From Archivesica marissinica (lineage: Eukaryota > Mollusca > Bivalvia > Venerida > Vesicomyidae), in NCBI GenBank assembly GCA_014843695.1, contig CM026400.1, positions 48,901,003 through 48,965,002 on the forward strand: a DNA stretch of 64,000 nucleotides, read 5' to 3'. Below, piece after piece: positions 39,301 through 53,000 of this stretch. The translations under genes were made by a program, and so were the position numbers. Below the pieces are notes generated by a model that was not told the DNA's origin, searched no databases, and worked only from the letters and a program-made list of their open reading frames with translations. Position 1 is the first letter of the stretch; every line of letters begins with the position of its first letter.

Positions 39301-42300
39301 AACACAACCAGTCCAAAAGCTAACACAACCGGTCCAAGAGCTAGCACAACCCGTCCAAGAGCTAGTACAACCACTCCAAGAGCTAGGTTACCAGTCCAAG
39401 AGCTAGTACAACCACTACAAGAGCTAGGTTACCCGTCCAAGAGCTAGTACAACCACTCCAAGAGCTAGGTTACCCGTCCAAGAATTAGTACAACCGATCC
39501 AAGAGCTAGCACAACCGGTCCACGAGCTAGCACAACCAGTCCAAGAGCTAGCACAACCGGTCCAAGAGCTAACACAACCGGCCCAAGAGCTAGCACAACC
39601 AGTCCAAGAACTAATACAACCGGTCCAAGAGCTAGTACAACCACCCCAAGAGCTAGGTTACCAGTCCGAGAGCTAACACAACCAGTCCAAGAGCTAGTAC
39701 AACCGATCCAAGAGCTAGTACAACCGGTCCAAGAGATAACACAACCGGTCCAAGAGCTAGCACAACCAGTCCAAGACATAGTACAACCGATCCAAGAGCT
39801 AACACAACCGGTCCATGAGCTAGCACAACCAGTCCAAGAACTAGTACAACCGGTCCAAGAGCTAGTACTACCACTCCAAGAGCTAGGTTACCAGTCCAAG
39901 AGCTAGTACATCCACTCCAAGAGCTAGGTTACCAGTCCAAGAGCTAACACAACCGGTCCAAGAGCTAGCACAACCTGTCCAATAACTAGTACAACCAGTC
40001 CAAGAGCTAGGACAACCACTCCAAGAGCTAGGTTACCAGTCCAAGAGCTAACACAACCAGTCCAAGAGTTAGTACAACCAGTCCAAGTGCTAACACAACC
40101 AGTCCAAAAGCTAACACACCCGGTCCAAGAACTAGCACAACCAGTCCAAGAGCTAGTACAACCACTCAAAGAGCTAGGTTACCAGTCCAAGTGCTAACAC
40201 AACCGGTCCAAGAGCTAGTACAACCAGTCCAAGAGCTAACACAACCGGTCCAAGTGCTAGTACAACCACTCCAAGAGCTAGTACAATCAGTCCAAGAGCT
40301 AACACAACCACTCCAAGAGCTAGCACAACCAGTCCAATAGCTAGTACAACCAGTCCAAGAGCTAGTACAACCACTACAAGAGCTAGTACAACAAGTCCAA
40401 GAGCTAGCACAACCAATCCAAGAGCTAGTACAACCAGTCCAAGAGCTAGTACAACCAGTCCAAGAGCTAGGTTACCAGTCCAAGAGCTAACACAACCAGT
40501 CCAAGAGCTAGTACAACCGATCCAAGAGCTAGTACAACCGGTCCAAGAGCTAACACAACCGGTCCAAGAGCTAGCACAACCAGTCCAAGACCTAGTACAA
40601 CCGATCCAAGAGCTAACACAACCGGTCCAAGAGCTAGCACAACCAGTCCAAGAGCTAACACAACCGATCCAAGAGCTAGTACAAACAGTCCAAGATCTAG
40701 TGCAACCACTCCAAGAGCTAGGTTACCAGTCCAAGAGCTAACACAACCAGTCCAAGAGCTAGTACAACCAGTCCAAGAGCTAGCACAACCAGTCCAAGAG
40801 CTAACACAACCAGTCCAAAAGCTAACACAACCGGTCCAAGAGCTAGCACAACCAGTCCAAGAGCTAGTACAACCACTTCAAGAGCTAGGTTACCAGTGCA
40901 AGAGCTAGTACAACCACTACAAGAGCTAGGTTACCCGTCCAAGAGCTAGCACCAGTCCAATAGCTAGTACAACCACTCCAAGAGCTAGCACCAGTCAAAG
41001 GGCTAACACAACCGGTCCAAGAGCTAGCACAACTAGTCCACGAGCTAACACAACCTGCCCTAGAGCTAGGTTACCAGTCCAAGAGCTGGCACAACCAGTC
41101 CAAGAACTAACACAACTGGTCCAAGAGCTAGTACAACCAGTACATGAGCTAGCACAACCAGTCCAAGAGCTAGTACAACCAGTCCAAGAGCTAGCACAAC
41201 CAGTCCAAGAGCTAGTACAACAAGTCCAAGAGCTAGCACAACCAATCCAAGAGCTAGTACAACCAGTCCAAGAGCTAGTACAACCAGTCCAAGAGCTAGC
41301 ACAACCAGTCCAAGAGCTAACACAACCAGTCCAAAAGCTAACACAACCGGTCCAAGAGCTAGCACAACCCGTCCAAGAGCTAGTACAACCACTCCAAGAG
41401 CTAGGTTACCAGTCCAAGAGCTAGTACAACCACTACAAGAGCTAGGTTACCCGTCCAAGAGCTAGTACAACCACTCCAAGAGCTAGGTTACCCGTCCAAG
41501 AATTAGTACAACCGATCCAAGAGCTAGCACAACCGGTCCACGAGCTAGCACAACCAGTCCAAGAGCTAGCACAACCGGTCCAAGAGCTAACACAACCGGC
41601 CCAAGAGCTAGCACAACCAGTCCAAGAACTAATACAACCGGTCCAAGAGCTAGTACAACCACCCCAAGAGCTAGGTTACCAGTCCGAGAGCTAACACAAC
41701 CAGTCCAAGAGCTAGTACAACCGATCCAAGAGCTAGTACAACCGGTCCAAGAGATAACACAACCGGTCCAAGAGCTAGCACAACCAGTCCAAGACATAGT
41801 ACAACCGATCCAAGAGCTAACACAACCGGTCCATGAGCTAGCACAACCAGTCCAAGAACTAGTACAACCGGTCCAAGAGCTAGTACTACCACTCCAAGAG
41901 CTAGGTTACCAGTCCAAGAGCTAGTACATCCACTCCAAGAGCTAGGTTACCAGTCCAAGAGCTAACACAACCGGTCCAAGAGCTAGTACAACCTGTCCAA
42001 TAACTAGTACAACCAGTCCAAGAGCTAGGACAACCACTCCAAGAGCTAGGTTACCAGTCCAAGAGCTAACACAACCAGTCCAAGAGTTAGTACAACCAGT
42101 CCAAGTGCTAACACAACCAGTCCAAAAGCTAACACACCCGGTCCAAGAACTAGCACAACCAGTCCAAGAGCTAGTACAACCACTCAAAGAGCTAGGTTAC
42201 CAGTCCAAGTGCTAACACAACCGGTCCAAGAGCTAGTACAACCAGTCCAAGAGCTAACACAACCGGTCCAAGTGCTAGTACAACCACTCCAAGAGCTAGT

Positions 42301-45207
42301 ACAATCAGTCCAAGAGCTAACACAACCACTCCAAGAGCTAGCACAACCAGTCCAATAGCTAGTACAACCAGTCCAAGAGCTAGTACAACCACTACAAGAG
42401 CTAGTACAACCACTCCAAGAGCTAGCACAACCAGTCCAAGAGCTAACACAACCGGCCCAAGAGCTAGCACAACCAGTCCAAGAGCTAGCACAACCAGTCC
42501 AAGAGCTAACACAACTGGTCCAAGAGCTATTACAACCGGCCCAAGAGTTAGTACAACCGGTCCAAGAGCTAACACAACCAGTCCAAGAGCTAGCACAACC
42601 AGTCCAAGAGCTAGCACAACCAGTCCAAGAGCTAGCACAACCAGTCCAAGAAATAGTACAACCAGTCCAAGAGCTTGTACAACCACTCCAAAAGCTAGCA
42701 GAACCAGTCCAAGAACTAGTACAACCGGTCCAAGAGCTAACTCAACCGGTCCAAGAGCTAGTACAACCGGTCCAAGAGCTAACACAACCGACCCAAGAGC
42801 TAGTACAACCGGTCCAAGAGCTAGTACAACCAGTCCAAGAGCTAGTACAACCGGTCCAAGAGCTAGCACAACCAGTCCAAGAGATAGCACAACCGGTCCA
42901 ATAGCTAGTACAACCGACCCAAGAGCTAGTACAACCGGTCCAAGAGCTAACACAACCGGTTCAAGAGCTAGGTTACCAGTCCAAGAGCTAGCAGAACCAG
43001 TCCAATAGCTAACACAACCGGTCCAAGAGCTAGGTTAGCAGTCCAAGAGCTAGCACAACCAGTCCATGAGCTAACACAACCGGTCCAAGAGCTAATACAA
43101 CCGGTCCAAGAGCTAGTACAACCGACCCAAGAACTAGTACAACCGGTCCAAGAGCTAATACAACCGGTCCAAGAGCTAGGTTACCAGTCCAAGAGCTAGT
43201 ACAACCAATCCAAGAGCTATCACAACCAGTCCAAGAGCTAGAACAACCACTCCAAGAGCTAGCACAACCAGTCCAAGAGCTAGAGCAACCGACCCAAGAG
43301 CTAGTACAACCTGTCCAAGAGCTAGCACAACCGACCCAAGAGCTAGTACAACCGGTCCAAGAGCTAGTACAACCAGTCCAAGAGCTAACACAAACGACCC
43401 AAGAGCTAGTACAACAACTCCAAGAGCTAGTACAACCAGTCCAAGAGCTAGTACAACCAGTCCAAGAGCTAACACAACCAGTACAAGAGCTAGCACAACC
43501 AGTCCAAGAGCTAGCACCACCGGTCCAAGAGCTAGCATAACCAGTACAAGGGCTAGCACAACCAGTCCAAGAGCTAGCACAACCAGTCCAAGAACTAGCT
43601 CCAGTCCAAGAGCTAACACATCCGTTCCAAGACTTAGCACAACCAGTTCAAGAGCTAGTACAACCAGTCCAAGAGCTAACACAACCGGCCCAAGAGCTAA
43701 CACAACCACCCCAAGAGCTAGTACAACAACTCCAAGAGCTAGCACAACCAGTCCAAGAGCTAGCACAACCACTCCAAGAGCTAGCACAACCAGTCCAAAA
43801 GCTAGTACAACCAGTCCAAGAGCTAGTACAACCAGTCCAAGAGCTAGTACAACCGGTCAAGAGCTAACACAACCTCTAAGAGCTAGCACAACCAGTCCAA
43901 GAGGTAGGTTACCAGTCGAAGAGCTAGTACAACCACTCCAAGAGCTAGGTTACCAGTCCAAGAGATAGCCCATCCAGAGCTAGCACAACCAGTCCAAGAG
44001 CTAGCACAACCAGTCCAAGACTACACCCACTCCAAGAGCTAGTACAACCCTCCAGAGCTAGCACAACCAGTCCAAGAGCTAGTACAACCAGTCCAAGAGC
44101 TTGTGCAACCAGTCCAAGAGCTAGTACAACCGGTCCAAGAGCTAACAAAACCGGTCCAAGAGCTAGTACAACCAGTCCAAGAGCTAGTACAACCAGTCCA
44201 AGAGCTAGTTACCAGTCCAAGAGCTAGTACAACCACTCCAAGAGCTAGGTTACCAGTCCAAGAGCTAGCACCAGTCCAAGAGCTAGCACAACCAGTCCAA
44301 GAGCTAGCACAACCAGTCCAAGAGCTAGTACAACCAGTCCAAGAGCTAGTACAACCAGTCCAAGAGCTAACACAACCAGTCCAAGAGCTAGTACAACCAG
44401 TCCAAGAGATAGTACAACCACTCCAAGAGTAGTACAACCAGTCAAGAGCTAGTACAACCACTCCAAGAGCTAGGTTACCCGTCCAAGAGCTAGCACCATC
44501 CCAAGACTAGTACACCAGTCCAAGAGCTAGTACAACCAGACCAAGAGCTAGTACAACCGGTCAAAGATCTAACACAACCGGTCTAAGAGCTAGCACAACC
44601 AGTCCAAGAGCTAACACAACCGGTCCAAGAGCTGGCACAACCAGTCCAAGAGCTAGTACAACCACTCCAAGAGGTAGGTTACCAGTCGAAGAGCTAGTAC
44701 AACCACTCCAAGAGCTAGGTTACCAGTCCAAGTGCTAGCACCATTCCAAGAGCTAGCACAACCATTCCAAGAACTAGCACAACCAGTCCAAGAACTAGTA
44801 CAACAAGTCCAAGAGCTAGTACAACCAGTCCAAGAGCTAACACAAACAGTCCAAGAGCTAGTACAACCACTCTAAGAGATAGTACAACCACTCCAAGAGC
44901 TAACACAACCAGTCCAAGAGCTAGTACAACCAGTCCAAGAGCTAGCACAACCAGTCCATGAACTAGTACAACCGGTCCAAGAGCTAGTACAACCAGTTCA
45001 AGAGCTAGTACAACCACTCCAAGAGCAAGTACAACCACTCCAAGAGCTAGCACAACCAGTTCAAGAGCTAGTACAACCAGTCCAAGAGCTAGTGCAACCA
45101 GTCCAAGAGCTAGTACAACCGGTCGATGTGCTAACACAACCGGTCCAAGAGCTAGTACAACCAGTCCAAGAGCTAGTACATCCACTCCAAGAGCTAGGTT
45201 ACCAGTC
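30328..45207. repeat. 21-bp satellite array, first block
   Basis: Head-to-tail units of 21 bp built on CCAAGAGCTAG followed by (T/C)ACAACC and a variable last triplet (AGT, ACT, GGT, GAT). A 20-bp variant CCAAGAGCTAGGTTACCAGT and an 18-bp variant CCAAGAGCTAGCACCAGT recur and shift the phase. Frames read Val/Leu/Ala/Gly or Trp/Thr/Gly/Cys/Ser repeats on the minus strand and Ser/Thr/Pro/Arg repeats on the plus strand, ending mostly at the 20-bp variant, which puts a TAG on the minus strand. No gene supported. Some patches (33120-33240, 34480-34640, 43980-44060) carry many single-base deletions. Confidence 0.96.
38473..42400. repeat. Two tandem copies of a roughly 2.0-kb higher-order repeat within the 21-bp satellite
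   Basis: The ordered pattern of variant units at about 38473-40390 recurs at about 40470-42400. Landmarks lie 2018 bp apart, for example the ggttacc variants at 39048 and 41066, 39465 and 41483, 39653 and 41671, 39924 and 41942. The offset is 1997 at the left edge, one 21-bp unit fewer. Copies look almost identical by eye. Confidence 0.85.
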
Positions 45208-47089
45208 TGTCACAAAATGACTGTTGTATTAATGAACACATTATTATAACCCTAAGTCGGGGCCTCATTTTCCCATTTTATAGAAGGGGTTTTCCAATCA
45301 AGGTAAACACATCTTCGAAGATCCAGGTAGAAGTGGAGTATAAGGGGAGGTATGGTGATCTAAGGTGATCCAATCTTCTTGTATGTTATAGGGGAACTAT
45401 TTAAAGCGTTTCCTGGATAATATCGGACAGAGATAACATAATACGGTTTATTTCTGTGTAACCTATTGTAATAAATCCATATACCAGGGCCTCTATAAAC
45501 TAGTTTATTTTACATATCACATGATAAAGGTAGCACAGGGATTTAGTGAATTGTGAGATTAGCATGGGCTGAACAACTATTTAACCAGTAAGAGACCTGA
45601 CATATTACCATTCACTTCAAACGACACAACACGAACTGACCGTGAGTGGAGCAAACGTTGTGAGAATTTGGTCACGTAAGTGCAATTTATAGATATTTCT
45701 TTTTATTTTTATTTTTAAACTCAATTTGGCTACTATTCTCACTGTATATTTATAGCCAAATTGTGCAAGGAATCTCGACTGTTTTCACCAGCCTACAGAA
45801 GGTGGTGTCTTTTGCGTTATAGCTATTCAAGTAAATTATTGCAATGGTTTAGTATATAGTTTACTTTCACTTGAGTGCGAAACAAGTTCAGTATATAGAA
45901 CTTGGTATGCAGTTTGCATTCACTTGATTACGAAACAAGTTCATTATGTAGAACTGACCGGGGTTTCATTCATTGTAAATTAGTAACCAGGTGGTTATTT
46001 ATACAACTATAGTTCGCCCGAGGGCGAAACATGTTCCATTGGAATAAGGAGTCTAAGGCATGTTACTATGTTGCATACTTTGAATGTAATTACTTTATAT
46101 TGTTACTTTATATTGTCATGGATGTATAAATGTGAATGTCACTGTGAGATATCGTCCGTCTGATGTATGAATGGTGCCAGTCCGATACATTATACGGCAT
46201 CCGTCCGTTATGAACTAATGTAACCATACACCGCGTACAGTGAATAATTAAGGTGTTATGTACACAGCTTACAGTGTACAATTGACGTATTATGTATATA
46301 CTCGTGTATGAGGGAACTTGATTGATATCATGTAACGTTGATATATTAGAATGTCGATCATGGAACATTGATATACTGGAACTAAATTTGTATAATGGAA
46401 CTTTGTCGATGTAATCACATAATTGATAAGATGTCGCGAAACTGTATGTATTGACGCGGAAACTGGTGAATTAGATGCGAAGGGCACTACGAGATAGGAG
46501 CTGAGCCTACACCAGGTGGAACCGACTTAGTGAAGTCACAGGTATGGAATACCAATGAACATGCATACTAGATGCTCGTCTTTAATATGACGTACTTATA
46601 AAATTGTAGCCGCACGCAACATGGAGTGGAGTGTGAGATGCTAACAGCTGGGGAACTGCCAATGTGTGGATAGCCGTCAAAGGACGTCACCCACGTAATC
46701 GCCCGATGAGCGACGACAGACCCACCAGGCTAAGCAACGAACAGTGGAACTGCAGACCGGAACGACCCGGAGTTACCACGTGACCGGACAACCAGAAAAC
46801 CGGCATAGGAGGTTGGCCCGACACGCTAAGATCGGACCAACCCAGATATATGTAAAAACGTTACATCATTGAAATATTCCGCGAATGATTAAATAAATCA
46901 ACAAGTGTCTAACCAGCAAAGAGAACTAACAACGGAACACGTGAACTTTTCCAGGCCGCCACATCACGTTTCAGTCATTACATCTATATATAGTATCATC
47001 ATTCATTTATATGTAAATAAAGTGTAGATATTGTACATTGTCTTAGTATTCGACCATAGTGAGTAATCTCCCTTGGATCATCTGTCTCA
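45208..47089 (+). mobile_element. Solo LTR-like insertion inside the satellite, 1882 bp
   Basis: Starts TGTCACAAAATGAC and ends ATCTGTCTCA (TG...CA), flanked by CAGTC at 45203-45207 and 47090-47094, a 5-bp target duplication taken from the satellite unit. No long ORF inside. A TATATATAG at about 46986 and AATAAA at 47016-47021 near the right end would fit promoter/polyadenylation signals of an LTR in plus orientation. Between about 45870 and 46040 three imperfect copies of GCGAAACAAGTTCA-like text occur. No internal coding region, so solo LTR is the simplest reading; a non-autonomous element is the alternative. Confidence 0.68.
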
Positions 47090-50000
47090 CAGTCCAAGAG
47101 CTAACACAACCAGTCCAAGAGCTAGTACAACCAGTCTAAGAGCTAACGCAACCAGTCCAAAAGCTAACACAACCGGTCCAACAGCTAGCACAACCAGTCC
47201 AAGAGCTAGCACAATCAGTCCAAGAACTAACACAATCGGTCCAAAAACTAACACAACTGGTCCAAGAACTAACACAACCGGTCCAAGAGCTAGCACAACC
47301 GGTCCAAGAGCTAGCACAACCGGTCCAAGAGCTAGCACAACCGGTCCAAGAGCTAGCACAACCACTCCAAGAGCTAGCACAACCACTCCAAGAGCTAGCA
47401 CAACCACTCCAAGAGCTAGCACAACCACTCCAAGAGCTAGCACAACCACTCCAAGAGCTAGGTTACCAGTACAAGAGCTAGTACAACCACTACAAGAGCT
47501 AGGATACCCGTCCAAGAGCTAGTACAACCACTCCCAAGAGCTAGGTTACCCGTCCAAGAGCTAGGTTACCAGTCCAAGAGCTATAACACTACAAGAGCTA
47601 GGATACCCGTCCAAGAGCTAGTACAACCAGTCCCAAGAGCTAGTACAACCGTCCAAGAGCTAGGTTACCAGTCCAAGAGCTAGCACAACCGGTCCAAGAG
47701 CTAGTACAACCGATCCAAGAGCTAGTACAACCGGTCCAAGAGCTAACACAACCGGTCCAAGAGCTAGCACAACCAGTCCAAGAGCTAGTACAACCGATCC
47801 AAGAGCTAGCACAACCGGTCCAAGAGCTAGCACAACCAGTCCAAGAGCTAACACAACCGGTCCAAGAGCTAGTACAACCAGTCCAAGAGCTAGTACAACC
47901 AGTCCAAGAGCTAGGTTACCAGTCCAAGAGCTAGCACAACCAGTCCAAGAGCTAGTACAACCAGTCCAAGAGCTAGCACAACCAGTCCAAGAGCTAGGTA
48001 CCGTCCAAGAGCTAGTACAGTCCAAGAGCTAGTACAACCAGTCCAAGAGCTAGTACAACCAGTCCAAGAGCTAACACCAACGGTCCAAGAGCTAGCAAAC
48101 CGGCTAAGAGCTAGTACAACCAGTCCAAGAGCTAGTACAACCGATCCAAGAGCTAGTACAACCGGTCCAAGAGCTAACACAACCGGTCCAAGAGCTAGCA
48201 CAACCAGTCCAAGAGCTAGTACAACCGGTCCAAGAGCTAACACAACCGGTCCAAGAGCTAGCACAACCAGTCCAAGAACTAGTACAACCGGTCCAAGAGC
48301 TAGTACTACCACTCCAAGAGCTAGGTTACCAGTCCAAGAGCTAGTACAACCACTCCAAGAGCTAGGTTACCAGTCCAAGAGCTAACACAACCGGTCCAAG
48401 AGCTAGTACAACCAGTCCAAGAACTAGTACAACCAGTCCAAGAGCTAGTACAACCACTCCAAGAGCTAGGTTACCAGTCCAAGAGCTAACACAACCAGTC
48501 CAAGAGCTAGTACAACCAGTCCAAGAGCTAACACAACCAGTCCAAAAGCTAACACAACCGGTCCAAGAGCTAGCACAACCAGTCCAAGAGCTAGTACAAC
48601 CACTCCAAGAGCTAGGTTACCAGTCCAAGAGCTAACACAACCGGTCCAAGAGCTAGTACAACCAGTCCAAGAGCTAACACAACCAGTCCAAGAGCTAGTA
48701 CAAACCCTCCAAGAGCTAGTACAACCAGTCCAAGAGCTAACACAACCACTCCAAGAGCTAGCACAACCAGTCCAAGAGCTAGTACAACCAGTCCAAGAGC
48801 TAGAACAACAACTCCAAGAGCTAGTACAACCACTCCAAGAGCTAGCACAACCAGTCCAAGAGCTAGCACAACCAGTCCAAGAGCTAACACAACCGGCCCA
48901 AGAGCTAGAACAACCAGTCCAAGAGCTAGCATAACCAGTCCAAGAGCTAACACAACTGGTCCAAGAGCTTGTACAACCACTCCAAAAGCTAGCAGAACCA
49001 GTCCAAGAGCTAGTACAACCAGTCTAAGAGCTAACACAACCAGTCCAAAAGCTACACAACCGGTCCAATAGCTAGCACAACCAGTCCAAGAGCTAGTACA
49101 ACCACTACAAGAGCTAGGTTACCCGTCCAAGAGCTAGTACAACCACTCCAAGAGCTAGGTTACCCGTCCAAGAGCTAGCACCACTCCAAGAGCTAGCACC
49201 AGTCAAAGGGTTAACACAACCGGTCCAAGAGCTAGTACAACCGGTCCAAGAGCTAGAACAACCGGTCCAAGAGCTAGTACAACCGGTCCAAGAGCTAACA
49301 AAACCAGTCCAAGAGCTAGAACAACCGGTCCAAGAGCTAACAAAACCAGTCCAAGAGCTAGAACAACCGGTCCAAGAGCTAACAAAACAAGTCCAAGAGC
49401 TAGTACAACCAGTCCAAGAGCTAGTACAACCGGTCCAAGAGCTAACAAAACCAGTCCAAGAGCTAGTACAACCGGTCCAAGAGCTAACAAAACCAGTCCA
49501 AGAGCTAGTACAACCGGTCCAAGAGCTAACAAAACCAGTCCAAGAGCTAGCACAACCAGTCCAAGAGCTAGCACAACCGGTCCAAGAGCTAGTACAACCG
49601 GTCCAAGAGCTAGGTTACCAGTCCAAGAGCTAACACAACCAGTCCAAGAGTTAGTACAACCAGTCCAAATGCTAACACAACCAGTCCAAAAGCTAACACA
49701 CCCGGTCCAAGAGCTAGCACAACCAGTCCAAGAGCTAGTACAACCACTCCAAGAGCTAGGTTACCAGTCCAAGAGCTAACACAACCGGTCCAAGAGCTAG
49801 CACAACCAGTCCAAGAGCTAACACAACCGGCCCAAGAGCTAGCACAACCAGTCCAAGAGCTAGCACAACCGGTCCAAGAGCTAGTATAACCAGTCCAAGA
49901 GCTAGTACAACCGGTCCAAGAGCTAACACAACCAGTCCAAGAGCTAGCACAACCAGTCCAAGAGCTAGCACAACCAGTCCAAGAAAGAGTACAACCAGTC

Positions 50001-53000
50001 CAAGAGCTTGTACAACCACTCCAAAAGCTAGCAGAACCAGTCCAAAAGCTAGTACAACCAGTCCAAGAGCTAGTACAACCGGTCCAAGAGCTAGCACAAC
50101 CGATCCAAGAGCTAGCACAACCAGTCCAAGAGCTAGTACAACCAGTCCAAGAGCTTGTACAACCACTCCAAAAGCTAGCAGAACCAGTCCAAAAGCTAGT
50201 ACAACCAGTCCAAGAGCTCGTACAACCAGTCCAAGAGCTAGTACAACCGGTCCATGAGCTAACACAACCGATCCAAGAGCTAGCACAACCGGTCCAAGAG
50301 CTAGTATAACCAGTCCAAGAGCTAGTACAACCGGTCCAAGAGCTAACACAACCAGTCCAAGAGCTAGCACAACCAGTCCAAGAGCTAGCACAACCAGTCC
50401 AAGAAAGAGTACAACCAGTCCAAGAGCTTGTACAACCACTCCAAAAGCTAGCAGAACCAGTCCAAAAGCTAGTACAACCAGTCCAAGAGCTAGTACAACC
50501 GGTCCAAGAGCTTGTGCAACCAGTCCAAGAGCTAGTACAACCGGTCCAAGAGCTAACACAACCGGTCCAAGAGCTAGTACAACCACTCCAAGAGCTAGGT
50601 TACCAGTCCAAGAGCTAACACAACCGGTACAAGAGCTAGTACAACCAGTCCAAGAGCTAGCACAATCAGTCCAAAAGCTAGTACAACCACTCCAAGAGCT
50701 AGGTTACCAGTCCAAGAGCTAGCACCAGTCCAAGAGCTAGCACAACCAGTCCAAGAACTAGCACAACCAGTCCAAGAACTAGTACAACCAGTCCAAGAGC
50801 TAGTACAACCAGTCCAAGAGCTAACACAAACAGTCCAAGAGCTAGTACAACCAGTCCAAGAGCTAGTACAACCAGACCAAGAGCTAGTACAACCGGTCAA
50901 AGAGCTAACACAACCGGTCTAAGAGCTGGCACAACCAGTCCAAGAGCTAGTACAACCACTCCAAGAGGTAGGTTACCAGTCGAAGAGCTAGTACAACCAC
51001 TCCAAGAGCTAGGTTACCAGTCCAAGAGCTAGCACCATTCCAAGAGCTAGCACAACCAGTCCAAGAACTAGCACAACCAGTCCAAGAACTAGTACAACCA
51101 GTCCAAGAGCTAGTACAACCAGTCCAAGAGCTAACACAAACAGTCCAAGGGCTAGTACAACCACTTCAAGAGATAGTACAACCACTCCAAGAGCTAGCAC
51201 AACCAGTTCAAGAGCTAGTACAACCAGTCCAAGAGCTAGAGCAACCAGTCCAAGAGCTAGTACAACCGGTCCAAGAGCTAACACAACCGGTCCAAGAGCT
51301 AGTACAACCAGTCCAAGAGCTAGTACATCCACTCAAAGAGCTAGGTTACCAGTCCAAGAGCTAACACAACCAGTCCAAGAGCTAGTACAACCAGTCTAAG
51401 AGCTAACACAACCAGTCCAAATGCTAACACAACCGGTCCAACAGCTAGCACAACCAGTCCAAGAGCTAGTACAACCACTCCAAGAGCTATGTTACCAGTC
51501 CAAGAGCTAGTACAACCACTACAAGAGCTAGGTTACCCGTCCAAGAGCTAGTACAACCACTCCAAGAGCTAGGTTACCCGTCCAAGAGCTAGCACCAGGC
51601 CAAGAGCTAGTACAACCACTCCAAGAGCTAGCACCAGTCAAAGGGTTAACACAACCGGTCCAAGAGCTAGTACAACCGGTCCAAGAGCTAGAACAACCGG
51701 TCCAAGAGCTAGGTTACCAGTCCAAGAGCTAGTACAACCACTACAAGAGCTAGGTTACCCGTCCAAGAGCTAGTACAACCACTCCAAGAGCTAGTACAAC
51801 CATTCCAAGAGCTAGGTTACCCGTCCAAGAGCTAGCACCAGTCCAAGAGCTAGTACAACCACTCCAAGAGCTAGCACCAGTCAAAGGGTTAACACAACCG
51901 GTCCAAGAGCTAGTACAACCGGTCCAAGAGCTAGAACAACCGGTCCAAGAGCTAGTACAACCGGTCCAAGAGCTAACAAAACCAGTCCAAGAGCTAGAAC
52001 AACCGGTCCAAGAGCTAACAAAACCAGTCCAAGAGCTAGAACAACCGGTCCAAGAGCTAACAAAACAAGTCCAAGAGCTAGCACAACCAGTCCAAGAGCT
52101 AGTACAACCGGTCCAAGAGCTAACAAAACCAGTCCAAGAGCTAGTACAACCGGTCCAAGAGCTAACAAAACCAGTCCAAGAGCTAGTACAACCGGTCCAA
52201 GAGCTAACAAAACCAGTCCAAGAGCTAGCACAACCAGTCCAAGAGCTAGCACAACCGGTCCAAGAGCTAGTACAACCGGTCCAAGAGCTAGGTTACCAGT
52301 CCAAGAGCTAACACAACCAGTCCAAGAGTTAGTACAACCAGTCCAAATGCTAACACAACCAGTCCAAAAGCTAACACACCCGGTCCAAGAGCTAGCACAA
52401 CCAGTCCAAGAGCTAGTACAACCACTCCAAGAGCTAGGTTACCAGTCCAAGAGCTAACACAACCGGTCCAAGAGCTAGCACAACCAGTCCAAGAGCTAAC
52501 ACAACCGGCCCAAGAGCTAGCACAACCAGTCCAAGAGCTAGCACAACCGGTCCAAGAGCTAGTATAACCAGTCCAAGAGCTAGTACAACCGGTCCAAGAG
52601 CTAACACAACCAGTCCAAGAGCTAGCACAACCAGTCCAAGAGCTAGCACAACCAGTCCAAAAGCTAGTACAACCAGTCCAAGAGCTAGTACAACCAGTCC
52701 AAAAGCTAGCACAACCAGTCCAAAAGCTAGTACAACCAGTCCAAGAGCTAGTACAACCAGTCCAAGAGCTAGTACAACCAGTCCAAGAGCTAGTACAACC
52801 AGTCCAAGAGCTAGTACAACCAGTCCAAGAGCTAGTACAACCAGTCCAAGAGCTAGTACAACCGGTCCAAGAGCTAGCACAACCAGTCCAAGAGCTAGTA
52901 CAACCGGTCCAAGAGCTAACACAACTCCAAGAGCTAGCACAACCGGTCCAAGAGCTAGTACAACCAGTCCAAGAGCTAGTACAACCGGTCCAAGAGCTAG

